Shown here one piece after another: positions 1 to 8,395 of a stretch of DNA of 64,000 bases (position 1 is the stretch's first letter; every line of letters begins with the position of its first letter). Origin of the DNA: Propionibacteriales bacterium (GTDB lineage: Bacteria > Actinomycetota > Actinomycetes > Propionibacteriales > Nocardioidaceae); NCBI GenBank assembly GCA_026392455.1, contig JAPLCB010000003.1, forward strand, positions 62,001 to 126,000. The letters are read 5' to 3'. The position numbers were made by a program, and so were the translations under genes. A model generated the notes under the pieces. That model saw only the letters and a list, made by a program, of their open reading frames with translations. It was not told where the DNA came from and did not search any database.

Positions 1-43
1 CCTCGTCGGCGTTCTGGCTCCCGCACTGCGAACACGTCTGCAT
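1..43 (-). CDS. FHA domain protein with N-terminal zinc ribbon, 5' end only
   Basis: Only the first 14 codons lie in the window; they read MQTCSQCGSQNADE, a CxxC half zinc knuckle typical of the GarA/OdhI-like FHA proteins of actinobacteria. A ribosome binding site (caggag) sits just upstream of the ATG at 43. The gene following gcvH in this conserved cluster is normally garA, a phospho-threonine-binding regulator of glutamate/2-oxoglutarate metabolism. The FHA domain itself is outside the window, so its identity rests on these residues and the gene order. Confidence 0.7.
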   Translation of the reverse strand, partial: MQTCSQCGSQNADE

Positions 44-179
44 CGTCTCCTGCGCCTTCCCTGTCACCTGACCGCGGTGAACCCTCAACGCTTAGTAGAG
101 GTTCACACTTGGGGACAAACCTATCAGTGCTGAGCAACCGGTGGGCGACTCCGCGGCCGCCGGAGCCGACCAGTTCCGC

Positions 180-557
180 TCAGGAGCTGACGGTCTGCTC
201 GTAGGTCGTCGCGTCCATCAGCTCGGACGTGGCGGCGCCCTCGGAAACGGCCACCTCGAAGAGCCAGCCTGCGCCGTACGGGTCGCTGTTGACGAGCTCC
301 GGGGTCGCATCCAGGGCGTCGTTGCGCGCCAGCACCTCACCGGTAACCGGGGAGTAGACGTCCGAGACCGACTTCGTCGACTCGAGCTCGCCCACCGCTG
401 CTCCGGCGGTGACCGTCTCGCCGACCTCGGGCAGCTGCACGTAGACGATGTCGCCGAGCGCCTCCTGGGCGTAGTCGGTGATACCGATCCGGACCGTGGC
501 GGCAGTCGTGCGCACCCACTCGTGCTCGGCGGTGTACTTCAAGTCGTCGGGAAACAC
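180..557 (-). CDS. gcvH: Glycine cleavage system H protein
   Basis: This is the lipoyl carrier of the glycine cleavage complex, shuttling the aminomethyl group between P, T and L proteins in the cytosol. The lipoyl attachment motif ESTKSVSD is present with Lys62, and the typical YTAEHEWV start and NSDPYGAGW end are intact. I chose the GTG at 557 because GAGGAG lies a few bases upstream and it gives the usual length of about 125 residues. An ATG at 596 would add 13 proline-rich residues but has no visible ribosome binding site. It sits 84 bp after the DUF881 gene and before the FHA gene. The gcvP and gcvT partners are not in this window. Confidence 0.93.
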   Translation of the reverse strand: MFPDDLKYTAEHEWVRTTAATVRIGITDYAQEALGDIVYVQLPEVGETVTAGAAVGELESTKSVSDVYSPVTGEVLARNDALDATPELVNSDPYGAGWLFEVAVSEGAATSELMDATTYEQTVSS

Positions 558-641
558 GCTGCTCCTCGGGGGCTGATCAGGTTCTCGGGGGGTCATGGAT
601 CGGTACTGCGGATGCTGCTGGGAGCAATCTATCGCCCGCGA

Positions 642-1430
642 TCACTCGCCCTGCGACGACTCCGCGTATCGCGGCGCAGTGGCAGGTCGGATCACCGAGA
701 TCTCGATCTTCTGGTCCTGCTTGATGTCCACCGTGCCTTCGTCGAGCGCCAGGTCCTCGACGAAACCACCGGGGAACTTCAGCGCCGCCGTCAGACCCTC
801 CGGATCCCCGATCACGTCGATCACGAACGGGGATGACAGCACCCGACCGTCGACGTTCACCCCGCCGTCCGCCGCCTCGAAAGACGTCTGGGCCACGACC
901 CGGACAGCGTCGTTGATCTCCATCGCCTCGGCTCCGGCGTCCCGGAGCTCTTCGATGCCGTCCAGGAGGTAGTTCAGGCTGATCCCGGAATCCGGCACCG
1001 TCACGGTGATCCGGACACCGGGCCCGCTCGCCGGCAGGGTCCCCGCAAGGATCCCGAGCGCACCCAGCTCGGAGCGGGCCTGCTCCAACGCGGTCGCCGT
1101 GCGCTCACTGCTGTCGCGCAGGGAGTCCCGGGTCTTCTCCAGGTCTCGGATGTCCTGGTCGTTGCGCCGCGACGCCGCCTGCAGGCCGTTGAGGGCCTGG
1201 ATCAGGTCGGACTGCCGCATCCCGCCGTACTCGTCGTCGGTGCCGGCCAACCGGACCTGGGTAACGGCCGCGATGCCGAGCACCACCAGCAGTGCGCCGG
1301 CGGTGATCTGGCCACGTCCGGGGTGCAGCAGTGCTCGCACGGCACGCTGACGCGCCGTGGGCTCGGGCGGGACCTCGCCGCTGGTGGCGGTCACCTGGTC
1401 GGCCTGCTGGTCGGGCTGCTGCTCGGTCAT
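642..1430 (-). CDS. DUF881 family membrane-anchored protein (second copy of pair)
   Basis: This 262-residue protein has a disordered, Gln/Pro-rich N-terminus (1-30), one transmembrane helix at about 42-58, a coiled coil at about 75-125, and then the extracytoplasmic alpha/beta DUF881 domain. Its start overlaps the end of the small basic protein gene by ATGA. Two DUF881 genes flanking a small basic protein, next to a CDP-alcohol phosphatidyltransferase and gcvH, is a fixed arrangement in actinobacteria. DUF881 proteins have been linked to division and cell envelope but have no settled biochemical role, so I assign none. Confidence 0.88.
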   Translation of the reverse strand: MTEQQPDQQADQVTATSGEVPPEPTARQRAVRALLHPGRGQITAGALLVVLGIAAVTQVRLAGTDDEYGGMRQSDLIQALNGLQAASRRNDQDIRDLEKTRDSLRDSSERTATALEQARSELGALGILAGTLPASGPGVRITVTVPDSGISLNYLLDGIEELRDAGAEAMEINDAVRVVAQTSFEAADGGVNVDGRVLSSPFVIDVIGDPEGLTAALKFPGGFVEDLALDEGTVDIKQDQKIEISVIRPATAPRYAESSQGE

Positions 1431-1759
1431 GCGTGGAAGATGTGCCGGCGGATGGCCGCGACGTTGGCGAAGATCCGGATTCCGAGAACGACGATGACGC
1501 CGGTCGACAGCTGGGCGCCCACGCCGAGCTTGTCCCCGAGGAAGACGATCAGCGCGGCGATGAACACGTTGCTGATGAAGGAGACGACGAAGACCTTGTC
1601 GTCGAAGATGCCGTCGAGGAAGGCACGCAGCGCGCCGAAGACGGCGTCGAGCGCAGCGACCACGGCGATCGGCAGGTAGGGCTCCAGACCGATCGGGACG
1701 TCAGGCTTGAGAACCAGGCCCACCACCACCCCGACGATCAGGCCGATGATCGCGATCAT
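1427..1759 (-). CDS. sbp: Small basic family protein (DUF1290)
   Basis: This 110-residue integral membrane protein has three hydrophobic segments (about 1-17, 28-45 and 55-95 with a break) and a basic tail ending RRHIFHA. It matches the Sbp/DUF1290 family in length, position and the start MIAIIGLIVG. A strong ribosome binding site (gggagg) precedes the ATG. It is sandwiched between two DUF881 genes with a 13-bp gap upstream and a 4-bp overlap downstream, so the three are almost surely co-translated. The function is unknown. Confidence 0.88.
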   Translation of the reverse strand: MIAIIGLIVGVVVGLVLKPDVPIGLEPYLPIAVVAALDAVFGALRAFLDGIFDDKVFVVSFISNVFIAALIVFLGDKLGVGAQLSTGVIVVLGIRIFANVAAIRRHIFHA

Positions 1760-1772
1760 GCACGTGCCTCCC

Positions 1773-2627
1773 TCATCGCTGGTCCGGTGCCGCTGTGTCG
1801 ATGAAACGCAACCGGGGCAGGTCGGCCCCCGGAAGCCGCAGCGAGGTCTGGGGCTTGATCGTGAACTGCAGCCCGACCTCGGCTTGAAGATCCAACCATG
1901 CTTGCCCGCTGGTGGTCTCGGCGAACCGCGCCGGCAGCCGGTCGGCGTTGCCGATCGCCAGGATCCGGTACGGCCTGCTCAGCGAGGTGAAGTTCACGGT
2001 GATGGCGCTTCCGGCGTGCCGGATCGCGGACAGCACCGTCAGCCGCTCGCCGTTGATCGAGATCGCCTCGGCGCCTGCCTGCCACAGCCCGTTGACCAGC
2101 TTCTGCAGGTCGCTGTCGAGGACCTTGTTCCGGTCGTTCGTCGCGCCGGGTGCGTCGTCGGCGATCACCTCGACCCCTGGCCCGCGGGCCGGGGCGATAC
2201 CGCTGCGCAGCGACAGCAGCGCGACCTGGGCCAGCAGCCCGGTCGAGTCCTCCGAGCTGCTCAGGAGGTCCGACTCCAGCGCGTCGTTCTCGGCCTGGAG
2301 CCCCTCGATCGTCCGCCGTTGCGCACTCACGGCGGCGCGGCCCTGCTTCACCTGCTCGATGAGGTCGTCGCGTTCCTTGGCGTCGGAGCCGCTGTTCCGC
2401 GACGTCTGGACCGCGGCGGTCACCGCCAGCACGGCGAAGATCGCCAGGACGACGGCACCCCACACCCCGATCAGGCGGACCCGCGGGGCCGGTTCGGTCG
2501 AACCGCGCAGCGCCCTGCGCTCGGCAGCCTCGGCGTAGTCCTCGTCGACCGTGTGCGTGCTGAGGTACGGCAGCAGGCCCATCGTCACCCGTTCGGGCAG
2601 CGGGTACTGCTCGCGGTCGTCAGCCAT
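1773..2627 (-). CDS. DUF881 family membrane-anchored protein (first copy of pair)
   Basis: This 284-residue protein has a cytosolic N-terminal region of about 50 residues, a transmembrane helix at about 52-73, a coiled coil at about 80-125 (LIEQVKQGRAAVSAQRRTIE), and a C-terminal DUF881 domain. It differs from its downstream paralogue mainly in the long N-terminal tail (MADDREQYPLPERVTMGLLP), which may contact cytosolic partners. The start is 2 bp after the stop of the upstream phosphatidyltransferase gene, implying one transcript. Biochemical role is not known. Confidence 0.87.
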   Translation of the reverse strand: MADDREQYPLPERVTMGLLPYLSTHTVDEDYAEAAERRALRGSTEPAPRVRLIGVWGAVVLAIFAVLAVTAAVQTSRNSGSDAKERDDLIEQVKQGRAAVSAQRRTIEGLQAENDALESDLLSSSEDSTGLLAQVALLSLRSGIAPARGPGVEVIADDAPGATNDRNKVLDSDLQKLVNGLWQAGAEAISINGERLTVLSAIRHAGSAITVNFTSLSRPYRILAIGNADRLPARFAETTSGQAWLDLQAEVGLQFTIKPQTSLRLPGADLPRLRFIDTAAPDQR

Positions 2628-2629
2628 GC

Positions 2630-3340
2630 TCAGCCCGCGCCGGGGCCGGTGGCCATCGGCTCACCGGGGTCGGCGGGGTCAGCGGGGCCCACCGGCCGGA
2701 GCACGGGCGCTCTGCGGTCGCGGTCGGCGAGCAGCTTGCGCACCTGCCAGGCGTACAGCAGGCCGGCCCACCAGTACAGGCCCATCCCCCAGATCGCGAA
2801 GGCCCACCCGAAGACCTGGCTCATCACCGCGATTCCCTCGTTCCAGTCGTGCACCTGACCGGTCGGGTCACCCACGAACAGCAGCGGGAAGGCGTACAGC
2901 AGGTTGAAGGTGGCAGCCTTGCCGAGGAAGTGCACCGGGAGGGCGCTGTAGCCGCGGGTCCTCAGGAACGGCACCAGCAACCAGAGGAAGGCGTCCCTGG
3001 CCGGGAGGATGATCGCCACCCACCACGGGATGATCTCGCGGAAGGCGAGCCCGAGCACGACGGCCAGGATGTAGAGCCGGTCCGCGACCGGATCAAGGAT
3101 CTCGCCGAGCTTGGAGGTCTGGTCCAGCCGCCGGGCGAGGTAGCCGTCGAGCCAGTCGGTGAACCCGGAGATCATCAGCACGGCCACGGCCCACAGATCT
3201 GCTTCCGGACCGAGCACCAGCCAGAGGAAGAGCGGGACGCCGAGCAGGCGCAGCAGACTGACCACGTTCGGAAGCGTCCAGATCACGGTGGTCTGGGGCG
3301 CCGGGTCGCGGGGCTCGAAGTCGTCCTGGGTGCCGCTCAT
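2630..3340 (-). CDS. CDP-alcohol phosphatidyltransferase family protein (PgsA-like)
   Basis: This integral membrane enzyme transfers a phosphatidyl group from CDP-diacylglycerol to an alcohol such as glycerol 3-phosphate. The family signature DxxDGxxARx8GxxxDxxxD is complete at residues 62-87 (D62, D65, G66, A69, R70, G79, D83, D87). Several hydrophobic helices follow, and the tail (about 205-236) is Pro/Gly-rich and probably disordered. The position equals that of the mycobacterial gene called pgsA2, whose real substrate is uncertain, so I do not name the alcohol. It heads the DUF881/sbp group with 2-bp spacing. Confidence 0.88.
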   Translation of the reverse strand: MSGTQDDFEPRDPAPQTTVIWTLPNVVSLLRLLGVPLFLWLVLGPEADLWAVAVLMISGFTDWLDGYLARRLDQTSKLGEILDPVADRLYILAVVLGLAFREIIPWWVAIILPARDAFLWLLVPFLRTRGYSALPVHFLGKAATFNLLYAFPLLFVGDPTGQVHDWNEGIAVMSQVFGWAFAIWGMGLYWWAGLLYAWQVRKLLADRDRRAPVLRPVGPADPADPGEPMATGPGAG

Positions 3341-3424
3341 GTCGGTCCCACAGTATCGGTCGCTCCCGGTCGTGCAGGCAGGTACTGCCGACGCCGCGCC
3401 GCGTCGTCGTGCCGTGAGGCGGTC

Positions 3425-3532
3425 CTAGCGGTGGCAGCCGCAGCGCGGGCAGTAGACCCGGGCAGCAGCGTCGAGGTCCTGGCCGCATCCGCAGACCGGC
3501 GGAGCCTGGTGCGGCTGTGTCGTGGTGGTCAT
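3425..3532 (-). CDS. 35-residue cysteine-rich (zinc-ribbon-like) peptide
   Basis: This is a very short gene but well supported. An ATG at 3532 is preceded by a near-perfect ribosome binding site (ggggaggaa, 4 bases before the ATG) and runs to TAG. The product has a polar, proline-containing N-terminus (MTTTTQPHQAPP) and then a cluster C14-x-C16-x11-C28-xx-C31-x-C33-H34, ending at Arg35. Five cysteines and a histidine in 21 residues strongly suggest a metal-binding knuckle, most likely zinc. It lies between the AI-2E permease gene (55 bp upstream) and the phosphatidyltransferase gene on the same strand. I recognise no family and assign no function. Confidence 0.72.
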   Translation of the reverse strand: MTTTTQPHQAPPVCGCGQDLDAAARVYCPRCGCHR

Positions 3533-3587
3533 CGGTTCCTCCCCTCCCCTGTCAGAACGGCAGGTTCGGCGAGGACCTGAGGCGTTC

Positions 3588-4634
3588 CTAGGGCTCGACT
3601 TCCTCGGGCTTGCCCGAGATCAGCGGCAGGACCCAGCGCGAGTCGGGATCGGAGTCGACCAGCAACGCCTTGAGCAGGAGGCTCAGCGGCACGGCGAGCA
3701 GGGCTCCGAGCGGTCCGATCAAGGAGGCCCAGAAGACCAGCGACAAGAAGGTCAGCGACGCGGACAGCCCGACCTGGTCCCCGATGATCCTGGGCTGGAT
3801 CACGGACTGGACCACGAAGTTGATCACGGTGTAGACCAGGATCACCACGAGCATCGTCCCGGGGCCACCCTCGAGCAGGGCGATCACCGCCGGAGGCACG
3901 ACCCCGATCACGAAGCCGATGTTCGGGATGAAGTTGGTGACGAACGAGAGCACCCCCCAGACGAACGCCCCCGGGATCCCCATGATCACCAGGGCGCCGA
4001 CGTCGAGGACCGCCACGATGAAGCCGAAACCGGCCGACACCGCCATGTACTGGCGAACCCCGATCGAGAACTTGGACAGCGCCAGGACGAAGTCAGGCTT
4101 GCGGTCCTGGAGGGACCCGATGATCTTCATGGTCGGGGCGGCGTCGAAGGCGAGGAAGAGCAGCAGGGTCGCGATGAAGAACAGGTCGGAGACCACCCCG
4201 AGGATGCCCTGCAGGACGTTGGTGGCAGCGCCGACCAGGCTTCCGACGTCGAAGGCCCCGGTGATCGCCTGGACCTGCTCGTTACCGACTCCCTGGTCGG
4301 CCAGCCAGGCAGTGCCGTCGATGATGTAGGCGTTGATCTCGTCGCTGTACGTCGGGACGAGGGTGGCGAGCCGACCGATCGAGATGACCAGTGCGAGGCT
4401 GACCAGCACGAGCAGCGCGTAGACACTGACCAGGAGGATCAGGGACGCGAGCGGGGCCGGCACCTTGTGCTGCGCGAGCCAGACCCGGAGCGGGTACATC
4501 GTGATCACCAGGACGAGCGCCAGGAACGCCGGGCCGAGAATCCCGCCGACGCTGTGCAGCCCGGCCATGGCGACCGTGAAGGCGGCGGTACCGACGAGCA
4601 CGGCCAGGGCGCGCGGGTGAATACGTTCTTCCAC
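3588..4634 (-). CDS. AI-2E family transporter
   Basis: This 348-residue polytopic membrane protein belongs to the AI-2E/PerM (UPF0118) superfamily. It has N-terminal paired helices (about 8-40 and 60-85), a long extracytoplasmic middle segment (about 90-150), and a C-terminal block with the family's IPNIGFVIGVVPP and QPRIIGDQVGLSASLTFLSL-like stretch. Members export small molecules, including autoinducer-2 in E. coli, or act as Na+/H+ antiporters; the substrate cannot be told from sequence. The start is GTG with aaggac upstream. The acidic tail ends KPEEVEP. Confidence 0.85.
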   Translation of the reverse strand: MEERIHPRALAVLVGTAAFTVAMAGLHSVGGILGPAFLALVLVITMYPLRVWLAQHKVPAPLASLILLVSVYALLVLVSLALVISIGRLATLVPTYSDEINAYIIDGTAWLADQGVGNEQVQAITGAFDVGSLVGAATNVLQGILGVVSDLFFIATLLLFLAFDAAPTMKIIGSLQDRKPDFVLALSKFSIGVRQYMAVSAGFGFIVAVLDVGALVIMGIPGAFVWGVLSFVTNFIPNIGFVIGVVPPAVIALLEGGPGTMLVVILVYTVINFVVQSVIQPRIIGDQVGLSASLTFLSLVFWASLIGPLGALLAVPLSLLLKALLVDSDPDSRWVLPLISGKPEEVEP

Positions 4635-4713
4635 CGGAGTCCTTCCTGCCCGGGACGCGGCGCTGACGGGCCGCTCGTTGGGGGTGAACGCTACCGCCCG
4701 CTGGTGCCGGTGC

Positions 4714-5844
4714 CTACGCGAGGGCTGCGGCCCGTTCGAGCAGCACCAGGACCTCGGCGTGCGACGTCTGCGGGAACATGTCGAACAGCTGGCCGCGGAC
4801 CGGGACCAGGCTCGGCATCGCTGCCAGGTCAGCGGCCAGCGAGTCCGGGTTGCAGCTGGAGTAGAGCACCCGGCCCACCGGGCTGCGTTCCAGCCAGGAC
4901 GCGAGCTCCGGACCGATCCCCCGGCGCGGCGGGTTCACCACGACCAGGTCCGGGGCGTCGGTGACCGAGCCGATCCAGGCGTTCACGTCCGCCGCCACGA
5001 AGTGCGCCTCCAGCCCCAGCCGGTCGGCGGTCGCCTGGGCGCTCAGCACCGCCTCGGTGCTGACCTCGATGCCCAGCACCTCCCGCTCGGCAGCAGCCAG
5101 GTGCAGGGCGAAGCCGCCGACTCCGCAGTAGAGGTCCCAGACCACCGCCGGAGCCACTTCCTGGACCCAGGAGCGCGCCTGGCGGTAGAGGGCGGCGGCG
5201 ACGGCGGTGTTCGTCTGGAAGAAGCTCTGCGGCCGCAGGGCCAGGGCAATTCCGTTGACCTCGAGCCGCAGCTCGGTCGAGGTGGTCAGGGCGATCTCGA
5301 CCGGGCCCTCGAGGACGGCCTTGTGCTCGGGCTGGAGGTTCACGGACGCAGCAACCAGACCCGGGAGACGGTCACGCAGCCAGTCGAGGTGCTTCTCGAT
5401 CCGCACCTGGGACTCGGTGGACCGCAGGACGAACCGGACCATCAGGGATCCGTCGGGAGCCCCGGTGACCAGCAGGTACTTCAGCTCGCCGCGCCGGGAC
5501 GCCACGTCGTAGGGAGTCAGGCCGGCTCGGGAGACGAAATCCGCGAGCACCGGGAGCGCCTCGGCCACCGCGGGCACGTGCAGCCCGCAGTCCTGCAGGT
5601 CGACCCCTCCGTCGGGCCCCAGGATGCCGAGCAGCGGCTGCTCGACCGACCCGCTGACGACCATCTTGGCCTTGTTCCGGAACCCGCTCTCCGGGCCGGT
5701 CGCCGGAGCCAGCCACACCAGAGCAGGAAAGCCGCTCAACGCCTCCGAGCAACGCTGCTGCTTGGCGGCCACCTGGAGGTCGTACGGCGTCGCCAACCAG
5801 GAGCAGGAACGACAACGCCCCGCCGCGAAGTGCTGGCAGTCCAT
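4714..5844 (-). CDS. rlmC: 23S rRNA (uracil-C5)-methyltransferase RlmC-like
   Basis: This 376-residue SAM-dependent RNA m5U methyltransferase belongs to the TrmA/RlmC/RlmD family. An N-terminal [4Fe-4S] ligand set is visible: C3, C11, C14 and C86. The SAM-binding segment reads VWDLYCGVGGFALHLA, the catalytic cysteine is in YSSCNP, and the general-base glutamate is in the C-terminal TSHAEVL. The start at 5844 gives the compact RlmC-type N-terminus and no TRAM domain, which argues for RlmC (U747-type) over RlmD. The reading frame stays open upstream, but that extension is arginine-rich shadow of the next gene. Target nucleotide not proven by sequence. Confidence 0.82.
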   Translation of the reverse strand: MDCQHFAAGRCRSCSWLATPYDLQVAAKQQRCSEALSGFPALVWLAPATGPESGFRNKAKMVVSGSVEQPLLGILGPDGGVDLQDCGLHVPAVAEALPVLADFVSRAGLTPYDVASRRGELKYLLVTGAPDGSLMVRFVLRSTESQVRIEKHLDWLRDRLPGLVAASVNLQPEHKAVLEGPVEIALTTSTELRLEVNGIALALRPQSFFQTNTAVAAALYRQARSWVQEVAPAVVWDLYCGVGGFALHLAAAEREVLGIEVSTEAVLSAQATADRLGLEAHFVAADVNAWIGSVTDAPDLVVVNPPRRGIGPELASWLERSPVGRVLYSSCNPDSLAADLAAMPSLVPVRGQLFDMFPQTSHAEVLVLLERAAALA

Positions 5845-5870
5845 CCGACGACGTCCCGCCGCGCTCGTCC

Positions 5871-6293
5871 CTAGCGCTTGCTGGCGCGGACCAGCGCGGT
5901 CAGCAGCACCCGGGCCACCAGGGCCGCAGCGGCCTTCTCGACGACCGGGACCCGTTCGTCGAGGGTGATCGAGTAGTCGATCCGGGTGGCGCCGTCCTGC
6001 GGGGTCAGCGTGACGGTGCCGCCGTAGTTCTTGAAGGGGACGCCGGCCAGCGCACGGTAGCCGAAGGTCTGGTTCGGCTCGAACGCGACGACCTCCTCGA
6101 CGATCGCGGGCATCGGGCCGGGCGCGCTGATCTTGCGGACCGCTCCCAGACCGTTGCGTTCCGGGGTGCCCTCGGTCTGCAGCGAGACCGAGAGTCCCGG
6201 ACCCCACGAGGACATCCCCTCGTGGTCGACGAGGACCGACCAGACGTGGTCGCTCGGGCGGTTGACGGTTGCCGACGCGGTGGTCGTTGCCAC
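5871..6293 (-). CDS. SRPBCC family protein
   Basis: This 140-residue START/Bet v 1-fold protein of the polyketide cyclase/dehydrase and lipid-transport group opens with the strand pattern TTTASATVNRPSDHVWSVL followed by the helix-grip core. Such proteins bind hydrophobic ligands or act as cyclases or dehydratases; no catalytic residue can be assigned. It lies 26 bp upstream of the methyltransferase gene and 70 bp downstream of a second SRPBCC gene, so the two may work on related ligands. Ligand unknown. Confidence 0.8.
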   Translation of the reverse strand: MATTTASATVNRPSDHVWSVLVDHEGMSSWGPGLSVSLQTEGTPERNGLGAVRKISAPGPMPAIVEEVVAFEPNQTFGYRALAGVPFKNYGGTVTLTPQDGATRIDYSITLDERVPVVEKAAAALVARVLLTALVRASKR

Positions 6294-6363
6294 GGGGATC
6301 TCCTCGGGGTTGCTGCGGTCCAGGACCAGTGAAGACTAGGCGAGTTCTCCGACGCCCGGCCGG

Positions 6364-6780
6364 TCAGTCGCCATCCGAGACACCGGCGCGCCCGATGGCG
6401 CGAAGCATCAGCCGGGTCGCGATCACGTGCAACCCGGTACCGATGACCAGGGCCCGGTAGAGCCGCCCGGAAACGCCGGGGAAAGCGGCCCTGGTGGTCG
6501 CGTGCAGCGTGGTGGTCTGCCCGTTCCCGGGCGATTCCAGGGTGAAGGAGAGCTGGTACACCGAGAACCGGTGCCGGCCGGAGAGAACCAGCCGCGTCCC
6601 CGCGTCCTGGTCGGTCACCTCGAACCCCCGGACCGGAACCGTGGCCAGGGCACGCTGGAACAGACTGGGTCCGCCGAAGCCAACCTGCTCGGCGTACCGG
6701 GTCACCGCGTCCCAGACCTGCTCCGGTGCAGCCGGGACCGTGACCGCATGGGTGTCGACGTACGGAAGCTGGGTCGGCAC
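6364..6780 (-). CDS. SRPBCC / DUF2867-like protein
   Basis: This 138-residue protein has the N-terminal pattern VTVPAAPEQVWDAVTRYAEQVG typical of SRPBCC proteins, a central beta-sheet region with RLVLSGRHRFSVYQLSFTLE, and a C-terminal helix containing FPGVSGRLYRALVIGTGLHV. That segment resembles DUF2867-type proteins, which may associate with membranes. Its start is only 2 bp from the stop of the acyltransferase gene, so both are on one transcript. I cannot name a ligand or reaction. Confidence 0.72.
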   Translation of the reverse strand: MPTQLPYVDTHAVTVPAAPEQVWDAVTRYAEQVGFGGPSLFQRALATVPVRGFEVTDQDAGTRLVLSGRHRFSVYQLSFTLESPGNGQTTTLHATTRAAFPGVSGRLYRALVIGTGLHVIATRLMLRAIGRAGVSDGD

Positions 6781-6782
6781 GG

Positions 6783-7475
6783 TCAGTGCTCGCCGGCCAT
6801 CCGGGCAGCGACCTCGGCCGTGGTCCAGGCCGGTCTGACGTCGCCCGAGCCGTTCGTCGCGACCCAGCCGACTCCCGGCTCCAACCGACGCACGACCTTC
6901 GCCGGCACACCGGCAGCGACGCTGTGGTCGGGGATGACTCCTCGCACCACGGACCCGGCGCCGATCACCACCTGGCGGCCGATCTGGGCCCCCGGCAGGA
7001 TCACCGCCCCGTGCCCGATCCAGCTGCCGTCGCCGATCGAGACCGCGTGGTGGTCACCGAGCTGGTCGCCGATCGGGGTCTCGGGGTCCTGGTACCCGTG
7101 GCTGGCATCGGAGACGAAGATGCTCTGACCGAACCAGACGTCGTTCCCGATCGTGATCGAGTCGTGGGCGGTCAGGATCGTCCGCGCACCGATCACGCAC
7201 CGGTCCCCGATCACCAGGCCACGTTCGGTGCGGTTGGTGTCGTCGGGTCCGTACCCGACGGCCAGGACGGTGTACTGCCCGATCAGGCAGTCCTCACCGA
7301 TGAAGACCGAGCCCAGCCCGTACTGGGTACCGATCGGGTGGCTGACCCAGGTCCCCCGGCCCAACCGGCCGAACTTCTCCGCATGGGCCGTGCCCGGGCG
7401 CACCGCGCCGTGGTGGTTCAGCCAACGTCCGACCGCCAGGACGAGGCGGTTGCAGAAGCGTTCGTACCAGGACAT
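6783..7475 (-). CDS. Hexapeptide-repeat acyltransferase (maltose/chloramphenicol acetyltransferase-like)
   Basis: This 230-residue left-handed beta-helix acyltransferase has repeated hexapeptides (for example VIGDRCVIGARTIL, ITIGNDVWFGQSIF, VSIGDGSWIGHGAVIL), the probable catalytic His126 in DASHGYQDP, and the C-terminal GVPAKVVRRL capping motif. Family members use acetyl-CoA or acyl-CoA to acylate sugars or other hydroxyl groups, usually as trimers. The N-terminus (1-45) is a non-repeat cap. An approximately 30-residue C-terminal tail follows the motif. It heads a run of three minus-strand genes with the two SRPBCC proteins. The acceptor is unknown. Confidence 0.83.
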   Translation of the reverse strand: MSWYERFCNRLVLAVGRWLNHHGAVRPGTAHAEKFGRLGRGTWVSHPIGTQYGLGSVFIGEDCLIGQYTVLAVGYGPDDTNRTERGLVIGDRCVIGARTILTAHDSITIGNDVWFGQSIFVSDASHGYQDPETPIGDQLGDHHAVSIGDGSWIGHGAVILPGAQIGRQVVIGAGSVVRGVIPDHSVAAGVPAKVVRRLEPGVGWVATNGSGDVRPAWTTAEVAARMAGEH

Positions 7476-7501
7476 TGGCGGAACCTATCGCGTTCGTCCC
7501 G

Positions 7502-8272
7502 TCAGCCGGCCAGGTGGCCCTGGTCGACCGTCTGGATGGTGCCGTGGACGGCGGAGGCGTCGTCGGAGGCGAGGAAGGCGATCACCGCGGCCACGCTGTC
7601 GGCGCTCATCAGTCCGCGCTTCGCCGCCACCCGCATGATCAGCTCCCAGTCGGCGCCGTCCGGCACGCTGATGGTGTGGACCTGAGCGGTGTCCATACCT
7701 CCCGGGCAGACGCAGTTCACCCGCAGCGGGGTCTTGAGGTACTCGATCGCCAACGCCTTGGTGAGCCCGACGATGCCGTGCTTGGAGGCCGTGTACGCCG
7801 CGGAGTACGCCTCTCCCATCAGGCCGGCGACCGAGGCGACGTTGACGATGTTGCCGCTGGTCTCGAGCAGGTGCGGGATGGCCGCCTGGCAGAGGAAGAA
7901 CGCCCCGCTCAGGTTCAGCGCGATGTCCGCGGCCCACTCGTCCTCGGTGACGTCCGTGGTGATCCTGAAGTCGTGGCGACCGGCGTTGTTCACCAGCACG
8001 TCCAGACGCCCGTACGCCGCCACCGTGGCAGCAACTGCCGCGCGGCAGTCGGCCGCCGAGGCCACGTCGAGCGGCCCGAACCGGACCTCGCCGGGGAGGT
8101 CGGCGCAGCTGGCCGCGACCTCGGCCAGCTTCTCCTGGTCGCGGGACGCCGCGAAGACCTGTCCGCCACCTGCGGCGAAACGTCGTACGGCTGCGGCACC
8201 GAGACCGGAGGAGGCGCCGGTCACCAGGATGCTGCGTCCGTTGAAGGGTCCGTCTGGTGCTAGGTCGTTCAC
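7502..8272 (-). CDS. SDR family NAD(P)-dependent oxidoreductase
   Basis: This 256-residue classical short-chain dehydrogenase has the cofactor motif TGASSGLG at 18-25, NNAG at 95-98, catalytic Ser147 and the YxxxK pair Tyr160/Lys164, followed by the PGG element after the catalytic helix. The complete catalytic set indicates an active oxidoreductase. The substrate cannot be predicted. It ends 26 bp before the acyltransferase gene start and is divergent from the sigma-factor gene with a 123-bp intergenic region that carries a likely ECF promoter. Confidence 0.87.
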   Translation of the reverse strand: MNDLAPDGPFNGRSILVTGASSGLGAAAVRRFAAGGGQVFAASRDQEKLAEVAASCADLPGEVRFGPLDVASAADCRAAVAATVAAYGRLDVLVNNAGRHDFRITTDVTEDEWAADIALNLSGAFFLCQAAIPHLLETSGNIVNVASVAGLMGEAYSAAYTASKHGIVGLTKALAIEYLKTPLRVNCVCPGGMDTAQVHTISVPDGADWELIMRVAAKRGLMSADSVAAVIAFLASDDASAVHGTIQTVDQGHLAG

Positions 8273-8331
8273 GGTGCCGGCTCCGGTTCGTCGGGTAGGT
8301 CAGGACAGGTCGCCGCCCATCATGGCGGCGT

Positions 8332-8360
8332 GCAACCTTTCGGCGCACGGTTTCCGTGTG
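8332..8360 (+). promoter_or_regulatory. Candidate ECF-sigma autoregulatory promoter
   Basis: GCAACC at 8332-8337 and CGTGTG at 8355-8360 are separated by exactly 17 bp and lie 36 bp before the sigma-factor ATG. Group IV sigma factors characteristically use an AAC-containing -35 and a CGT-type -10 element with 16-17 bp spacing and often transcribe their own gene. The match is seen directly; autoregulation is inferred. Confidence 0.55.
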
Positions 8361-8395
8361 ATGGTGGAGCCTCTCGAGAACGGAAGACCCGACGC

